NCBI RefSeq assembly: GCF_001591445.1
Contig: NZ_BCUX01000003.1
Location: 1-64,000, forward strand
Source: Neobacillus drentensis NBRC 102427
GTDB lineage: Bacteria; Bacillota; Bacilli; Bacillales; Cytobacillaceae
Length of the DNA: 64,000 nucleotides
Direction: 5' to 3'
Part shown: in pieces, positions 9,065 to 17,220 of the stretch
Layout of the letters: every line of letters starts with the position of its first letter
Position numbering within the stretch: position 1 is the first letter of the stretch
Program-made: the position numbers and the translations under genes
Notes under the pieces: model-generated
What the model was told of the DNA's origin: nothing
Databases searched by the model: none
The model's input: the letters and a program-made list of their open reading frames with translations, nothing else

Positions 9065-9631
9065 TTATCCATTAATTGTTGCAAATTTTTCCTCTGTTGA
9101 TTTTAATGCCTCCTGCATGAAGACGACTTCTTTGGCTAACGCAGTAATTCTAGGAAGAACCTCAGAATCGATAATTTCATTTTCTTTATTAAAATGATCG
9201 TTATTGACGTAGACATAACTTGGTGCCACAAAAGCCCGGAAAAATCCTGCGATTGGCTTCAATTGATTTTCAATCACAAGGAAATGCTGGTACGTTCCAC
9301 CTGTTGCAACAAAACCAATTACTTTGTTGCGAATATCCTTTGGATTAATTAAATCAAATAAATTTTTGAGCGGACCTGCTAATGATCCCTGGAAAATCGG
9401 TGTTCCGATAATATAGAAGTCAGCAGAATTAACAATATCGAGAACTTTTTTCGTGTCACCTGTATAGGCTGAAGGATTTCGTCCATCACAGAACTGAACA
9501 TCATAATCTCTTAGATCTAGCAGTTCTACGTCAACGTAAGGATGATGTTTCTTTACTTCCTCCAATACCTTTTGAACAACAATACTTGTCTTTGCTCCAA
9601 TAATTGTGCCTGATATTCCTAATAACTTCAT
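9065..9631 (-). CDS. NAD(P)H-dependent flavin reductase of the anthranilate hydroxylase
   Basis: NADPH-dependent FMN reductase-type flavodoxin-fold protein, 188 residues from the ATG at 9631. The start is set by AGGAG eight bases upstream; a longer reading from 9676 has no such site. Seen: LLGISGTI at the N terminus, then IGTPIFQGSLAGPLKNLFD, the flavin-binding region of the family. It sits in the same run as the FADH2-dependent monooxygenase and an FAD synthetase domain, so it most likely supplies reduced FAD to the monooxygenase. As I recall, an equivalent trio was characterised in Geobacillus thermodenitrificans NG80-2. The electron donor is not readable from the sequence. Confidence 0.88.
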   Translation of the reverse strand: MKLLGISGTIIGAKTSIVVQKVLEEVKKHHPYVDVELLDLRDYDVQFCDGRNPSAYTGDTKKVLDIVNSADFYIIGTPIFQGSLAGPLKNLFDLINPKDIRNKVIGFVATGGTYQHFLVIENQLKPIAGFFRAFVAPSYVYVNNDHFNKENEIIDSEVLPRITALAKEVVFMQEALKSTEEKFATING

Positions 9632-9691
9632 AGGTGAACTCCTTTCTAGTGCTGAGTAGAAAACACGTAGCCACATTTACTATAGACCCAT

Positions 9692-10216
9692 CTAAAGTCC
9701 TAGTAACGAGTAGGACTGTTGGAAATCTCCCTCTGAAATCAACTGGCGGATTCTCGTCGATGAAATAAGTTTTCCGCCCTTACAATAAACTGGGGGAGTG
9801 ATATTAATATGAAAATACTTTTCTAAAAGATTTACATCCCCTGCTCTGTTTTTTCCAAAATGAAAATCAGAACCAACTGAAATCTCTTCCGGGTTAAGTT
9901 TAGATAATTCACAAATAAAATCTTCAGGTGGCCGGGTCGCATACCATTCATCAAAGCTGGCAACGATTACATAATCTACACCTAACTTCGAAATCCTGCT
10001 GACCTTTTCCTGAATTGGTGACAAAATTTGAACGCCCTTAAAAAAAGTGCGAGGAGGCGGGTCGAAAGTATATACAACACTAGGAACCTGATAAACCCGA
10101 CTCTTTTCCACAGCTTGCTTAATCACAGCTTGATGTCCTTTATGGACTCCATCAAAAGCACCAATGGCAATCACCGAACCAGATAATGTCAAAACTCCTT
10201 CTTTTAGCGTTTGCAT
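9692..10216 (-). CDS. Stand-alone FAD synthetase (FMN adenylyltransferase) domain, RibF N-terminal type
   Basis: 174 residues covering only the adenylyltransferase half of bifunctional RibF/RibC proteins (usually about 310 residues). Seen: AIGAFDGVHKGHQAVI with the HxGH-like nucleotide-binding motif, YTFDPPPRTFF, and SSTRIRQLISEGD. It stops cleanly at SYSLLGL, just where the riboflavin kinase domain would start, and no kinase sequence follows. GGAGG precedes the ATG. Placed between the reductase and the monooxygenase, it probably raises the FAD supply for the hydroxylase. Whether loss of the kinase domain is ancestral or recent cannot be told here; housekeeping ribF must be elsewhere. Confidence 0.88.
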   Translation of the reverse strand: MQTLKEGVLTLSGSVIAIGAFDGVHKGHQAVIKQAVEKSRVYQVPSVVYTFDPPPRTFFKGVQILSPIQEKVSRISKLGVDYVIVASFDEWYATRPPEDFICELSKLNPEEISVGSDFHFGKNRAGDVNLLEKYFHINITPPVYCKGGKLISSTRIRQLISEGDFQQSYSLLGL

Positions 10217-10248
10217 CGTTCACACCTCCTCTTACTTTTGATTTACTT

Positions 10249-11727
10249 TTATAAGCTAGTAACCTCATTTTTTCGATTAAATATTTTCATTGCTTCATCA
10301 GCCAGCTCAAAGGAATTCTGCTTTTTGTGGTTGTTATAGAAAATCGCTCTTTTACGAATTGGATCGCCAGTATAATAGCGTTCGTATTGAAGAACTCTTT
10401 GTCCAAATGCCTCTCCACATAAATCCCATGCTAGCTTAAAGAGATGAACGCGCTCTTCCGCTGAAACTCCCTCTCTTCCAAGATAATACTTCTCTAAATC
10501 CTCTCTTAATTCCGGATTCTCGAAATCAGCATCTGTAGGAGACATGAGAAGTCCACCTGCACCAATAATTTGCATAACCTCAATCGCACGTGGGTACATT
10601 ATTGGCAGCAATCCTCTAATTGTTTCAAGTGGTGCATAGGCCGGCATCGCTTCTCCAGTAGCAGTTACTTCATGTTCATACTCTGAAATTCGGAGCAAGG
10701 CCCTAATCGATTCAACCGATTGGACTAATTCTCCTAAATCATTTTGTACATTTAGGTAGGCATCAACACCGATGGAGTCGGCGATTTTACAAGCCACTTC
10801 GGTTGCAAATTGTAGTTTGATTAAGCCTCTTACACCAGACTGATGAGCTGGCTGCTGAGCGATTCCTGTTTTCGGGTAAAGTAAATTGGCTGCTTCAACA
10901 TTGTTATAAAGGAATACACGATCCCAAGGTACTAAAACATCATTAAAGACTAAGACCGCATCCATTTCTTCGAATCTTGATGCTAATGGGTGGTCATATA
11001 CCGAACGCTTTCCATCCTGCATTGCTTCACGGCAGATAATGCGAAGACCAGGAGTATCAAGTGGTAGTGCAAATGCAAGTGCATAGCGCTCATCACCAGG
11101 CTTAAATCCAGGAAAAGAATAAACTATTATTTCGTCAGTGATCGGTGCAAGAGTAGCTAGCATTTTCGCTCCTCTTACAATTAAGCCATCAGGTGTTTCT
11201 TTAACAGCACCTAGATGGGTAAACATATCCTGTTGTTCGTGTGATGATTTGCTGCGGTCATTCTGCGGATTAATAATTGCATGGGTTAAAAATAAATCAT
11301 TATCGCGGATATGCTTATAATATGATCGAATGTTTTTTCCCCACTCAGGATTGTATTTGTCCAGGAACTCCGAATTGCTCGCCATGGATGTAACGACGAC
11401 ATTTAAGAAATCAGGTGTTCTTCCCATTAAACCAAAGGTCGCTTTGGCAAACTCTTCGAAGGTTCTCCTCCGTGCTTGTAAATCTTGATAGCTTTTTGGT
11501 ACCAAGAATGAATTCGAGATTCTTTCTCCCGTTTCTTCACAAATATGAGTAATGTCCTTTTGATATTTGGAGTCATGCTGCATATCATATAGCTTTGCAA
11601 TTTGAAGAATTGGCTGATGAAAAACTGGCTCTTCAAAGATATTTTTTACTTTTATTCCTGATAACCAAACTTCTGGATTTCGGGATTTTAATGCCTCGAT
11701 ATATTGTGCTCCTGTACGAATTCCCAT
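10249..11727 (-). CDS. FADH2-dependent anthranilate 3-monooxygenase (HpaB family)
   Basis: Oxygenase component of a two-component flavin hydroxylase, 492 residues, of the 4-hydroxyphenylacetate 3-monooxygenase (HpaB) family with its acyl-CoA dehydrogenase-like fold. Seen: the [14 protein letters not shown] start typical of the family, the [14 protein letters not shown] region and the [10 protein letters not shown] strand. Next to a flavin reductase, an FAD synthetase domain and 3-hydroxyanthranilate dioxygenase, the likely reaction is anthranilate to 3-hydroxyanthranilate, as reported for the Geobacillus thermodenitrificans NG80-2 system. Hydroxylation of kynurenine is a less likely alternative. 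AGGAGG precedes the ATG, and a candidate promoter with a Crp/Fnr-like dyad lies upstream. Confidence 0.85.
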   Translation of the reverse strand: MGIRTGAQYIEALKSRNPEVWLSGIKVKNIFEEPVFHQPILQIAKLYDMQHDSKYQKDITHICEETGERISNSFLVPKSYQDLQARRRTFEEFAKATFGLMGRTPDFLNVVVTSMASNSEFLDKYNPEWGKNIRSYYKHIRDNDLFLTHAIINPQNDRSKSSHEQQDMFTHLGAVKETPDGLIVRGAKMLATLAPITDEIIVYSFPGFKPGDERYALAFALPLDTPGLRIICREAMQDGKRSVYDHPLASRFEEMDAVLVFNDVLVPWDRVFLYNNVEAANLLYPKTGIAQQPAHQSGVRGLIKLQFATEVACKIADSIGVDAYLNVQNDLGELVQSVESIRALLRISEYEHEVTATGEAMPAYAPLETIRGLLPIMYPRAIEVMQIIGAGGLLMSPTDADFENPELREDLEKYYLGREGVSAEERVHLFKLAWDLCGEAFGQRVLQYERYYTGDPIRKRAIFYNNHKKQNSFELADEAMKIFNRKNEVTSL

Positions 11728-11756
11728 AAAACATCCTCCTTTAATTTCATATTTTC

Positions 11757-11799
11757 ATTATAAAATTGATTTTTTTAAGTCATTGTAGTCTGATTAACA
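11757..11799 (-). promoter_or_regulatory. Candidate activator-dependent promoter of the monooxygenase operon
   Basis: Minus-strand TATAAT at 11757-11762 with a poor -35. Upstream is TGTTAATCAGACTACA (11784-11799), whose left half TGTTAA equals the dyad at 13412-13427. The dyad centre is 41.5 bp from the predicted start point, the class II activation position for Crp/Fnr proteins. The two Crp/Fnr genes at 13.6-14.9 kb are obvious candidates to act here. Confidence 0.5.
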
Positions 11800-11843
11800 T
11801 TTTTTCTAAAAAAATAAAATTTTCAATTTATTAAAAGAAATTC

Positions 11844-11884
11844 AGCAACACACAACATTCTAAATACAGATGATGTGTGCTGCT
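11844..11884 (-). terminator. Terminator after the MFS importer
   Basis: Long imperfect stem of about 15 bp (11844-11858 with 11870-11884) and an 11-base loop, followed on the minus strand by a U-rich stretch. It separates the importer from the monooxygenase operon. Confidence 0.6.
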
Positions 11885-11902
11885 TTTAATATATTAATAT
11901 TG

Positions 11903-13267
11903 CTAGATTTTCAGATTCCCTTTTTTAGGAATAAACAAAATAGTTATCGACGCAAGGACTCCTGCTACAGCAAAAAGATAAAAATTAATGGAAAAGTCCA
12001 AATTTGAGCTCATAAAAAATCCAATAAGAATAGGTCCTGAAATAGCACCAATCCTACCAAATCCAAGCGCCCAGCCTAGTGCGGTGGCCCGGTTTTCTGC
12101 TTCGAAATATTTAGAAATATAGGCATTGAGAATAAGTGTTGTCCCAATTGTTCCAAACCCTGCAACTCCCACTAAGCAATACACCAGTAACATCGATGAT
12201 TTCATACTTAGTAGCGCAATTGAGACTCCTGCTAAGAAATAGGAAATACTGATGATTTTTTTGGATCCCCAGCGGTCAGCTGCCGTTCCAGCTATTAATG
12301 CACCAATTGCTGCCGATAGGTTGAGCATCAGTAAAAATCCTAAGCTTGGTCCAAGTGGGTATCCAGCCTCTCTCATCATTTTCGGAAGCCAAGTACTCAA
12401 ACCATAAATCATAAGCAGCCCCAAAAAGAAGGTAACCCAAAAAAACATTGTTGCCCGAATATTCTTTCGTTCAAAAAGACTTGCGATTGCTGCAAATTTT
12501 TTTGTTGATCCTTTATTTTCAACTTTTGGATTGCTTTGGATAAAATCATTGGGAAGATGAAATTTTTGGGCGATACTTTTAGCTTCAGCAAACTTTTTCT
12601 TTGCCATAAGGAAACTAATCGACTCAGGTAGAAATTTTATTAGAAAAGGAATCACTAAAAGTGGTGTGACACCAATCCAAAACATTAACCTCCACCCATA
12701 ATCTTCCAAAAGGAACATAGAAAATAATGCACCAAGGACTCCTCCAATTGGATAACCTGTATACATAATTGCGTAAAGTTTAGATCGATGTTGTACAGGA
12801 GAATACTCGATTGTTAAAGCAGAAGCTGTAGGTATTACTCCCCCTAGTCCTAGACCACCTAATAAACGAAAGAAACCAAACATTTCTGGAGAGGTAGATA
12901 GTGCTACAAGACTCATTGATAAGGAAAATACAGCAATACAGCAGATTAAGGTCAGTTTTCGACCAATCATATCGGTAATTGTCCCTACACAAATTGCACC
13001 GATCAGCATTCCCATCAAAGCATAGCTTCCGATAGCTCCTGCCTGTGCAGGAGTCATACTCCAGTCTTTGTATTCCATTAATGATGGTAAAACAGCCCCA
13101 TAAATCCCCAAATCATAACCATCTGCTAACATCGCAAACCAGCACAACACAACAACAAGTAATGTTGCTTTAGGCATTCTCTTTAATGAAAGATTAGTAG
13201 TATTTTGCTCAATCATTCTCTCTTTCGATAAATCTTGAGCTGTTACTGATTGTACTTCCTGGTTCAT
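11903..13267 (-). CDS. MFS aromatic acid:H+ symporter (AAHS family)
   Basis: Inner-membrane importer of 454 residues with 12 predicted helices. The first-helix signature DGYDLGIYGAVLP (residues 49-61) and the TDMIGRKLT loop are typical of the AAHS group (PcaK, BenK), which takes up protonated aromatic acids. It also retains the GLGLGGVIPTASALTIEYSP region of helix 4, which the paralogue at 32.2 kb has lost. Context suggests anthranilate or a related tryptophan catabolite as substrate. It is divergent from the Crp/Fnr genes, with a dyad and a cre-like site in the shared gap. Confidence 0.88.
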   Translation of the reverse strand: MNQEVQSVTAQDLSKERMIEQNTTNLSLKRMPKATLLVVVLCWFAMLADGYDLGIYGAVLPSLMEYKDWSMTPAQAGAIGSYALMGMLIGAICVGTITDMIGRKLTLICCIAVFSLSMSLVALSTSPEMFGFFRLLGGLGLGGVIPTASALTIEYSPVQHRSKLYAIMYTGYPIGGVLGALFSMFLLEDYGWRLMFWIGVTPLLVIPFLIKFLPESISFLMAKKKFAEAKSIAQKFHLPNDFIQSNPKVENKGSTKKFAAIASLFERKNIRATMFFWVTFFLGLLMIYGLSTWLPKMMREAGYPLGPSLGFLLMLNLSAAIGALIAGTAADRWGSKKIISISYFLAGVSIALLSMKSSMLLVYCLVGVAGFGTIGTTLILNAYISKYFEAENRATALGWALGFGRIGAISGPILIGFFMSSNLDFSINFYLFAVAGVLASITILFIPKKGNLKI

Positions 13268-13385
13268 CTAACCATCCCCTTTTAGAATTTGCTCCAATAG
13301 TCACTATTGCTATTTCTTTACGAGTACAATCTCTGCCCCTCCTTCCTTTTGGCTGAATATTTCAAATTCATAACACAATATTGAT

Positions 13386-13427
13386 TTTATATCCTGAATC
13401 TTTTACACTGTTGTTAAGTTGTTAACA
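13386..13427 (-). promoter_or_regulatory. Perfect dyad TGTTAA-N4-TTAACA upstream of the importer
   Basis: A perfect 6-4-6 inverted repeat lies at 13412-13427 in the divergent gap between the importer and the first Crp/Fnr gene. A minus-strand TATAAA at 13386-13391 puts its centre near -40.5, about the class II position. It shares its half-site with 11784-11799. It may also serve autoregulation of the rightward genes. Confidence 0.5.
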
Positions 13428-13453
13428 TAAATAACCTTTTTTTCACTTTTGAA

Positions 13454-13467
13454 TGTAAGCGTTGCCA
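13454..13467. promoter_or_regulatory. Candidate cre (CcpA site)
   Basis: TGTAAGCGTTGCCA matches the consensus TGWAANCGNTNWCA with one mismatch (C for W at position 12). It lies between the importer and the first regulator gene, where CcpA could add glucose repression to the cluster. Confidence 0.45.
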
Positions 13468-13580
13468 AAGAAATCTCCAATAGAGGCCTCAATTAAGAAC
13501 AAAGCATTTTGATAAATTTACATATTTCCTTGATTTACAGTTTTATTGTTTTATATACATTTCACTTAGGAGTTGATTAG

Positions 13581-14216
13581 TTGGCAATCTTGTTTGACAG
13601 TGATATTAATTGGGAATCATGCTTGCAGTTTGGTACTAGACATTTCTTCAAGGAGAAATCAGCTATTTACCAGCAAGGGACGCTCGGGGATGGATTTTAT
13701 TATATCCAAAAGGGATTAATTAAAGTAACGACTACCACTTCGATTGGAAAAGAGCGTATGTTAAACATCGCTATTCCCGGGCAGCTATTAGGAGTTCAAG
13801 CGATGGACCGACAGCCACATTTTACTACCGCAACGGCAGTAAATGACTCTATTCTCTACTTTTTCTCATGTGAACATTTTCAAAAATTAATTAAAGCTCA
13901 ACCTTCTATCCTTAACATTTTTATCAAAACCGTTATTCATAAAATGCACATATTAGCTGATAAAATTTATTTGGACTCTCTCACACCAGAACAGCAACTG
14001 TCGGTGATACTACTAAATATTTGTTACGAATTTAAAAATTATGAAGTTCCTCTCACACAACAAGACCTTACAAAATGCACAGGCTTAACGAGAATCACCT
14101 TATATAAGATTATAAAACAATGGAAAGCTGAAGAAATTATTGAGAGTCGTGGTAAGAAGTTCTTAATAAAGAAACCTGATGAATTAAAAAAGCTTCTTGG
14201 TAAGGTGATAATATGA
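13581..14216 (+). CDS. Crp/Fnr-family transcriptional regulator 1
   Basis: 211 residues: an N-terminal cyclic-nucleotide-binding-like beta barrel (about 20-120, with GDGFYYIQKGLIKV), a dimerisation helix, and a C-terminal winged HTH around TQQDLTKCTGLTRITLYKI. The start is TTG, supported by AGGAG eight bases upstream. Its stop overlaps the start of the second regulator by four bases (ATGA), so the two are translationally coupled. Divergent from the aromatic importer, it is the best candidate activator of the anthranilate cluster, possibly as a heterodimer. The ligand is unknown, and I see no Fnr-type Cys4 cluster motif. Confidence 0.82.
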   Translation: MAILFDSDINWESCLQFGTRHFFKEKSAIYQQGTLGDGFYYIQKGLIKVTTTTSIGKERMLNIAIPGQLLGVQAMDRQPHFTTATAVNDSILYFFSCEHFQKLIKAQPSILNIFIKTVIHKMHILADKIYLDSLTPEQQLSVILLNICYEFKNYEVPLTQQDLTKCTGLTRITLYKIIKQWKAEEIIESRGKKFLIKKPDELKKLLGKVII

Positions 14217-14869
14217 AAAATCTTCGATATTCTTGGAGCCCATTTTTAAAATATGGAAATAAACTAGATATTGAGGAAAATTCAGTTGTATACCATCAGG
14301 GAAGTGAAGGCAAGGGTTTTTTCTACTTATCTAAGGGTGGGATAAAGATAACCCTTCTCTCACAAGAAGGTGTGGAACGGACGGTGAATTATGTACCAGA
14401 AGGAATGTTATTTGGGGAGCACGGTGTGAAAAATGAACCCTATTTAACCTCAGCAACCTCGAGTAGTTCATCTGAGATCTATTTTTTTTCTGATGAGGCT
14501 TTATTCATGATTTGTGAGGAACATCCTGAGGCAGCGTGTATTTTCACCAACTCACTAATCTATAAATTTAGGATTCTTGCAGAAATCATTTCCTTTCTTA
14601 ATTCGCCTATTGAGCAGCAAATGGCCCACTTCCTTTTAAAGTTAGTAAGCGAAAATGGTAATTTTTCAATCGACCAATCTTCTTTTGCCCGTTACATAGG
14701 GACCTCTAGGATTACGGTAAATAAAATACTGAATAAATGGAAAAGCCAACAATGGATCCAAATATCTACCCGTACAATTGACATCCTAGATATTAAATCA
14801 TTAAAAGAAATTCGAGACTCTGGTGCAATCGACATTTCGAACTTGGATGTATTAATGTTATCTCTATAG
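14213..14869 (+). CDS. Crp/Fnr-family transcriptional regulator 2
   Basis: 218 residues with the same layout as its upstream partner: a beta-barrel effector domain (EGKGFFYLSKGGIKITLL), a long helix, and a C-terminal HTH (FARYIGTSRITVNKILNKWK). The pair is clearly paralogous but divergent, which points to an old duplication. It overlaps regulator 1 by four bases and is followed by a hairpin. Two coupled Crp-like proteins beside one cluster could form a heterodimer or respond to two signals; this is inference. Confidence 0.82.
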   Translation: MKNLRYSWSPFLKYGNKLDIEENSVVYHQGSEGKGFFYLSKGGIKITLLSQEGVERTVNYVPEGMLFGEHGVKNEPYLTSATSSSSSEIYFFSDEALFMICEEHPEAACIFTNSLIYKFRILAEIISFLNSPIEQQMAHFLLKLVSENGNFSIDQSSFARYIGTSRITVNKILNKWKSQQWIQISTRTIDILDIKSLKEIRDSGAIDISNLDVLMLSL

Positions 14870-14874
14870 TTGAA

Positions 14875-14906
14875 AGAAGCAGGCGGCATTAAGGTTTCCT
14901 GCTTCT
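14875..14906 (+). terminator. Hairpin after the regulator pair
   Basis: Perfect 9-bp stem AGAAGCAGG (14875-14883) and CCTGCTTCT (14898-14906) with a 14-base loop, just past the second regulator's stop. The T-tract is short, so terminator strength is uncertain. Confidence 0.55.
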
Positions 14907-15140
14907 ATTCCTCTAGTCTTCGCACGATTAAAATAATATTGTCGACAAATATGCAACAGTAGTTATAGTAATCATGCTTAGTACGAAGATCTTCCGAATA
15001 TCTTTTTACTTCCGATATGGTGTTGACCATTTGCTCTATTTCTGTTTTATCACGAAAAGAAGCAACCACTCTCTTACCCCATTCTCATCAAAGAGTGGCG
15101 TACAATTGACGATAACTGTTTTATCTTTCCAGCCTCCCAT
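14905..15140 (-). pseudogene. Remnant of a DcuS/CitA-type sensor histidine kinase
   Basis: Reading the minus strand from 15140, one frame gives GWKDKTVIVNCTPLFDENG and then, after a frameshift, VVASFRDKTEIEQMVNTI and SEVKRYSEDLRTKH. This is the end of the PAS domain and the start of the phospho-acceptor helix of CitA/DcuS/MalK-type kinases (compare 'DKTEI..L...L..V..YSE.LR.Q.HEF'). Both the N-terminal sensor and the ATPase domain are missing, so it is a fragment. It fills most of the gap between the regulators and the esterase gene. Confidence 0.65.
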
Positions 15141-15144
15141 TCGA

Positions 15145-15175
15145 GAAAAAAAAGAAACTATCACATGATAGTTCC
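15145..15175 (-). terminator. Terminator after the SGNH esterase gene
   Basis: 10-bp stem (15154-15163 with 15166-15175, one G-T pair at its base) followed on the minus strand by a U-rich tract (15145-15153), directly at the stop codon. Confidence 0.8.
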
Positions 15176-15991
15176 TCACTTAATTTTTCTTTCATATTTT
15201 AAAATGTGATTAAGAAGCGGCACTAGCATAGATTCCTCTATACCTTCAAGTACAAGACTGGCAGTCTTCTCAGCACCAGCCTCCTGAAAATGAGTATTAT
15301 CATGAACACCATTCGGATAATTCTTGTTCTCTCCAGCATCCAGCCAGAAGAAAACATCCTTTGTTCTTTCTGGTCCAAGCTCTTGGAACAATGCCTTGCT
15401 TTTGGCAGTAAGGTCAATGACAGGTACATTCTCTTCCATTCCAAGCTCCTTCATGGCAGCAGGATACTCCCCGTGCGTATCACGCGCTCCCCCTTTTTCA
15501 GAAAAACGCCGGCGTTCAACAGGTGTCACTAGAACAGGAATAGCTTGTTTAGCGCGGGCTCCGTCAATATATTGTTTTAAATAGCTTTTATAGGTTGAAA
15601 AGGGCTCCGTATAACGGGTTGGATCCTCTTTTTTTTCATCATTATGACCAAATTGAATAAACAGGTAATCATCCTTCTCAATCTGATCTAAGATTGATTT
15701 GAGTCTCCCTTCATCAATAAAACTTTTTGAACTCCTGCCAGATGAGGCCTCATTTTTTACGACAATCTTTTCATCGAAAAACCGATTTAAAACCTGTCCC
15801 CAGCCTGCCCTGGGTGCTAACGAGCTGGAATAATCAGAAACAGTCGAATCTCCGGCCAGATAAACGGTAATTATGTGTTTGTAGGTGTTTTCGTTATTTG
15901 TACATGTAGCAACGTTGTCTTCAATTTTCATGCAGATAACTAATAATAACAAGGATACCAATAGCATTTTTACCTTAAGCTTTTGCCACAT
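15176..15991 (-). CDS. SGNH-hydrolase, rhamnogalacturonan acetylesterase-like, secreted
   Basis: Probable exported carbohydrate O-acetylesterase of 271 residues. There is a short basic N terminus and a hydrophobic segment (about 9-21), consistent with a signal peptide or anchor. SGNH blocks are present: nucleophile Ser49 in LAGDSTVSDY, the Gly block near NEASSGRSS, the Asn block IQFGHND, and the C-terminal DNTHF with the catalytic Asp/His. This is the pattern of RhgT/YesT-type pectin acetylesterases. No pectin genes lie next to it, although a Yes-like regulator and transporter set is present at 47-55 kb. The substrate is inferred. Confidence 0.82.
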   Translation of the reverse strand: MWQKLKVKMLLVSLLLLVICMKIEDNVATCTNNENTYKHIITVYLAGDSTVSDYSSSLAPRAGWGQVLNRFFDEKIVVKNEASSGRSSKSFIDEGRLKSILDQIEKDDYLFIQFGHNDEKKEDPTRYTEPFSTYKSYLKQYIDGARAKQAIPVLVTPVERRRFSEKGGARDTHGEYPAAMKELGMEENVPVIDLTAKSKALFQELGPERTKDVFFWLDAGENKNYPNGVHDNTHFQEAGAEKTASLVLEGIEESMLVPLLNHILKYERKIK

Positions 15992-16174
15992 GATGTTCCT
16001 CCCAAATGCTAATTACTTTAATATTAATAATATTAGTTAGATCATACTTAATGAGCGAAAAGACCTCTTATCATTCTTCCTTCTTTATAAATTTTTTATT
16101 TAATTTTTCTTGTTTCTAAAACTTATAGCAAGGACAAAAAAGTCGCCTATAGGGGAATTGGTGACAAAAGATAT

Positions 16175-16230
16175 TAAAAAAGATTGGGTTCGGTCGTCAA
16201 TAGAAGTTTTTGACAACCGAACCCAATCTA
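16175..16230 (-). terminator. Strong terminator after the J-domain gene
   Basis: Nearly perfect 17-18 bp stem (16182-16199 with 16211-16229) and an 11-base loop, followed on the minus strand by a run of U. The rest of the gap back to 15992 shows nothing I can name. Confidence 0.85.
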
Positions 16231-17046
16231 TTTCAAATTGATACTTTTTCTAAAATAATCATAATCGGTTTTAATGAAATGAAAGGCTGTTGCATTACCG
16301 CCGTGATCTGGGTGAGTTATTTTTAATAATTGCTTATATCTGGTTAAAACTTCTTTATCGCTCGCCATTTTTGAAAGACCTAATTTTTGACGATAATCAT
16401 TCGTGTTAGATGCAGAAGGGGGAACGTCATGTGTCTTATCAGTACCTCTTTTATTTCCTTTAAAAAGTTCTTCTTTTAATTCTAACAATTCATTAGTTAA
16501 ATCAATATTTTCTTTAAGTAATTTCTTGGTTTCCTTTTGTAATTCACTTTTCTCGTTCTTTAGATTGGCAATTTCTTTATGTAAAATATTTCTTTGCTTA
16601 ATTAAATTGGTTACGGACGTCTTATGTAGATGCTCAATTCCTTTTATATGTTCATCCTGTGCTTTTATTCTTATTTTCAATTGGTGGACGACCTTTTCTT
16701 GATCAGACGGACTAATTATAAATTGCTTTGAATCTGTTTCATTTTGCTGGTTATTTGTTTTCCGATTTCCAGTCTCCACGGTTTGAATCTTACCATCACG
16801 CATCAAGCGACGAACAATTTGAAATGCGATGCTATCTGTAACACCTGCATCCTTTAACATGTTAAAAACCTGATCTGTATTATCAATTATATATCCTGTA
16901 TCTCGTAGTCCTGTTCCCTCGTAGTTAATCTTTCTTTCACGGAGCCACCGTCTAACCGTTTGAATACTAGTATCTTCTGTGACTCCTGCTTCCATTAACA
17001 AATCAAAAGCTTGATCCGTGTTCACGATCTTCCTTCTTTCTTGCAT
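16228..17046 (-). CDS. Tandem HTH-like repeat, coiled-coil and C-terminal J-domain protein
   Basis: 272-residue protein with an unusual layout. Residues 8-52 and 55-98 are two copies of one unit (NTDQxFxxLxxAGVT...VRR...RxxKI), each with an MerR/excisionase-like helix-turn-helix look. Residues about 115-195 form a long coiled coil rich in Lys, Glu and Leu. Residues 215-270 are a J domain with the HPD motif at 245-247 (ITHPDHGGN). It may bind DNA and recruit DnaK, but no function is known to me. The ATG at 17046 lacks a ribosome site; the GTG at 17025, just before the first repeat and after AAGGAAG, may be the true start. Confidence 0.75.
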   Translation of the reverse strand: MQERRKIVNTDQAFDLLMEAGVTEDTSIQTVRRWLRERKINYEGTGLRDTGYIIDNTDQVFNMLKDAGVTDSIAFQIVRRLMRDGKIQTVETGNRKTNNQQNETDSKQFIISPSDQEKVVHQLKIRIKAQDEHIKGIEHLHKTSVTNLIKQRNILHKEIANLKNEKSELQKETKKLLKENIDLTNELLELKEELFKGNKRGTDKTHDVPPSASNTNDYRQKLGLSKMASDKEVLTRYKQLLKITHPDHGGNATAFHFIKTDYDYFRKSINLK

Positions 17047-17162
17047 TTATTATTTATACTATATGAGTAATTATAGAAAGTGAATGGATAAAAAATACTA
17101 TCCTAGGCGTCTTTTTGACAATAGAATATGAGAAAGAAAAACTTTGTCAGTACCAATTTACT

Positions 17163-17196
17163 ATTAAAAAGAAGTTGCCTCCAATTTGGCAACTTC
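17163..17196 (-). terminator. Terminator after the isoprenoid synthase gene
   Basis: Perfect 9-bp stem GAAGTTGCC (17171-17179) and GGCAACTTC (17188-17196), then U residues on the minus strand. Confidence 0.8.
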
Positions 17197-17220
17197 TAAA
17201 GATAACAAAATAACAATCTA

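Noticed and set aside
14974-15168. 64-codon plus-strand frame
   Set aside because: The opposite strand carries a recognisable histidine-kinase remnant, so the plus-strand frame is a by-product.
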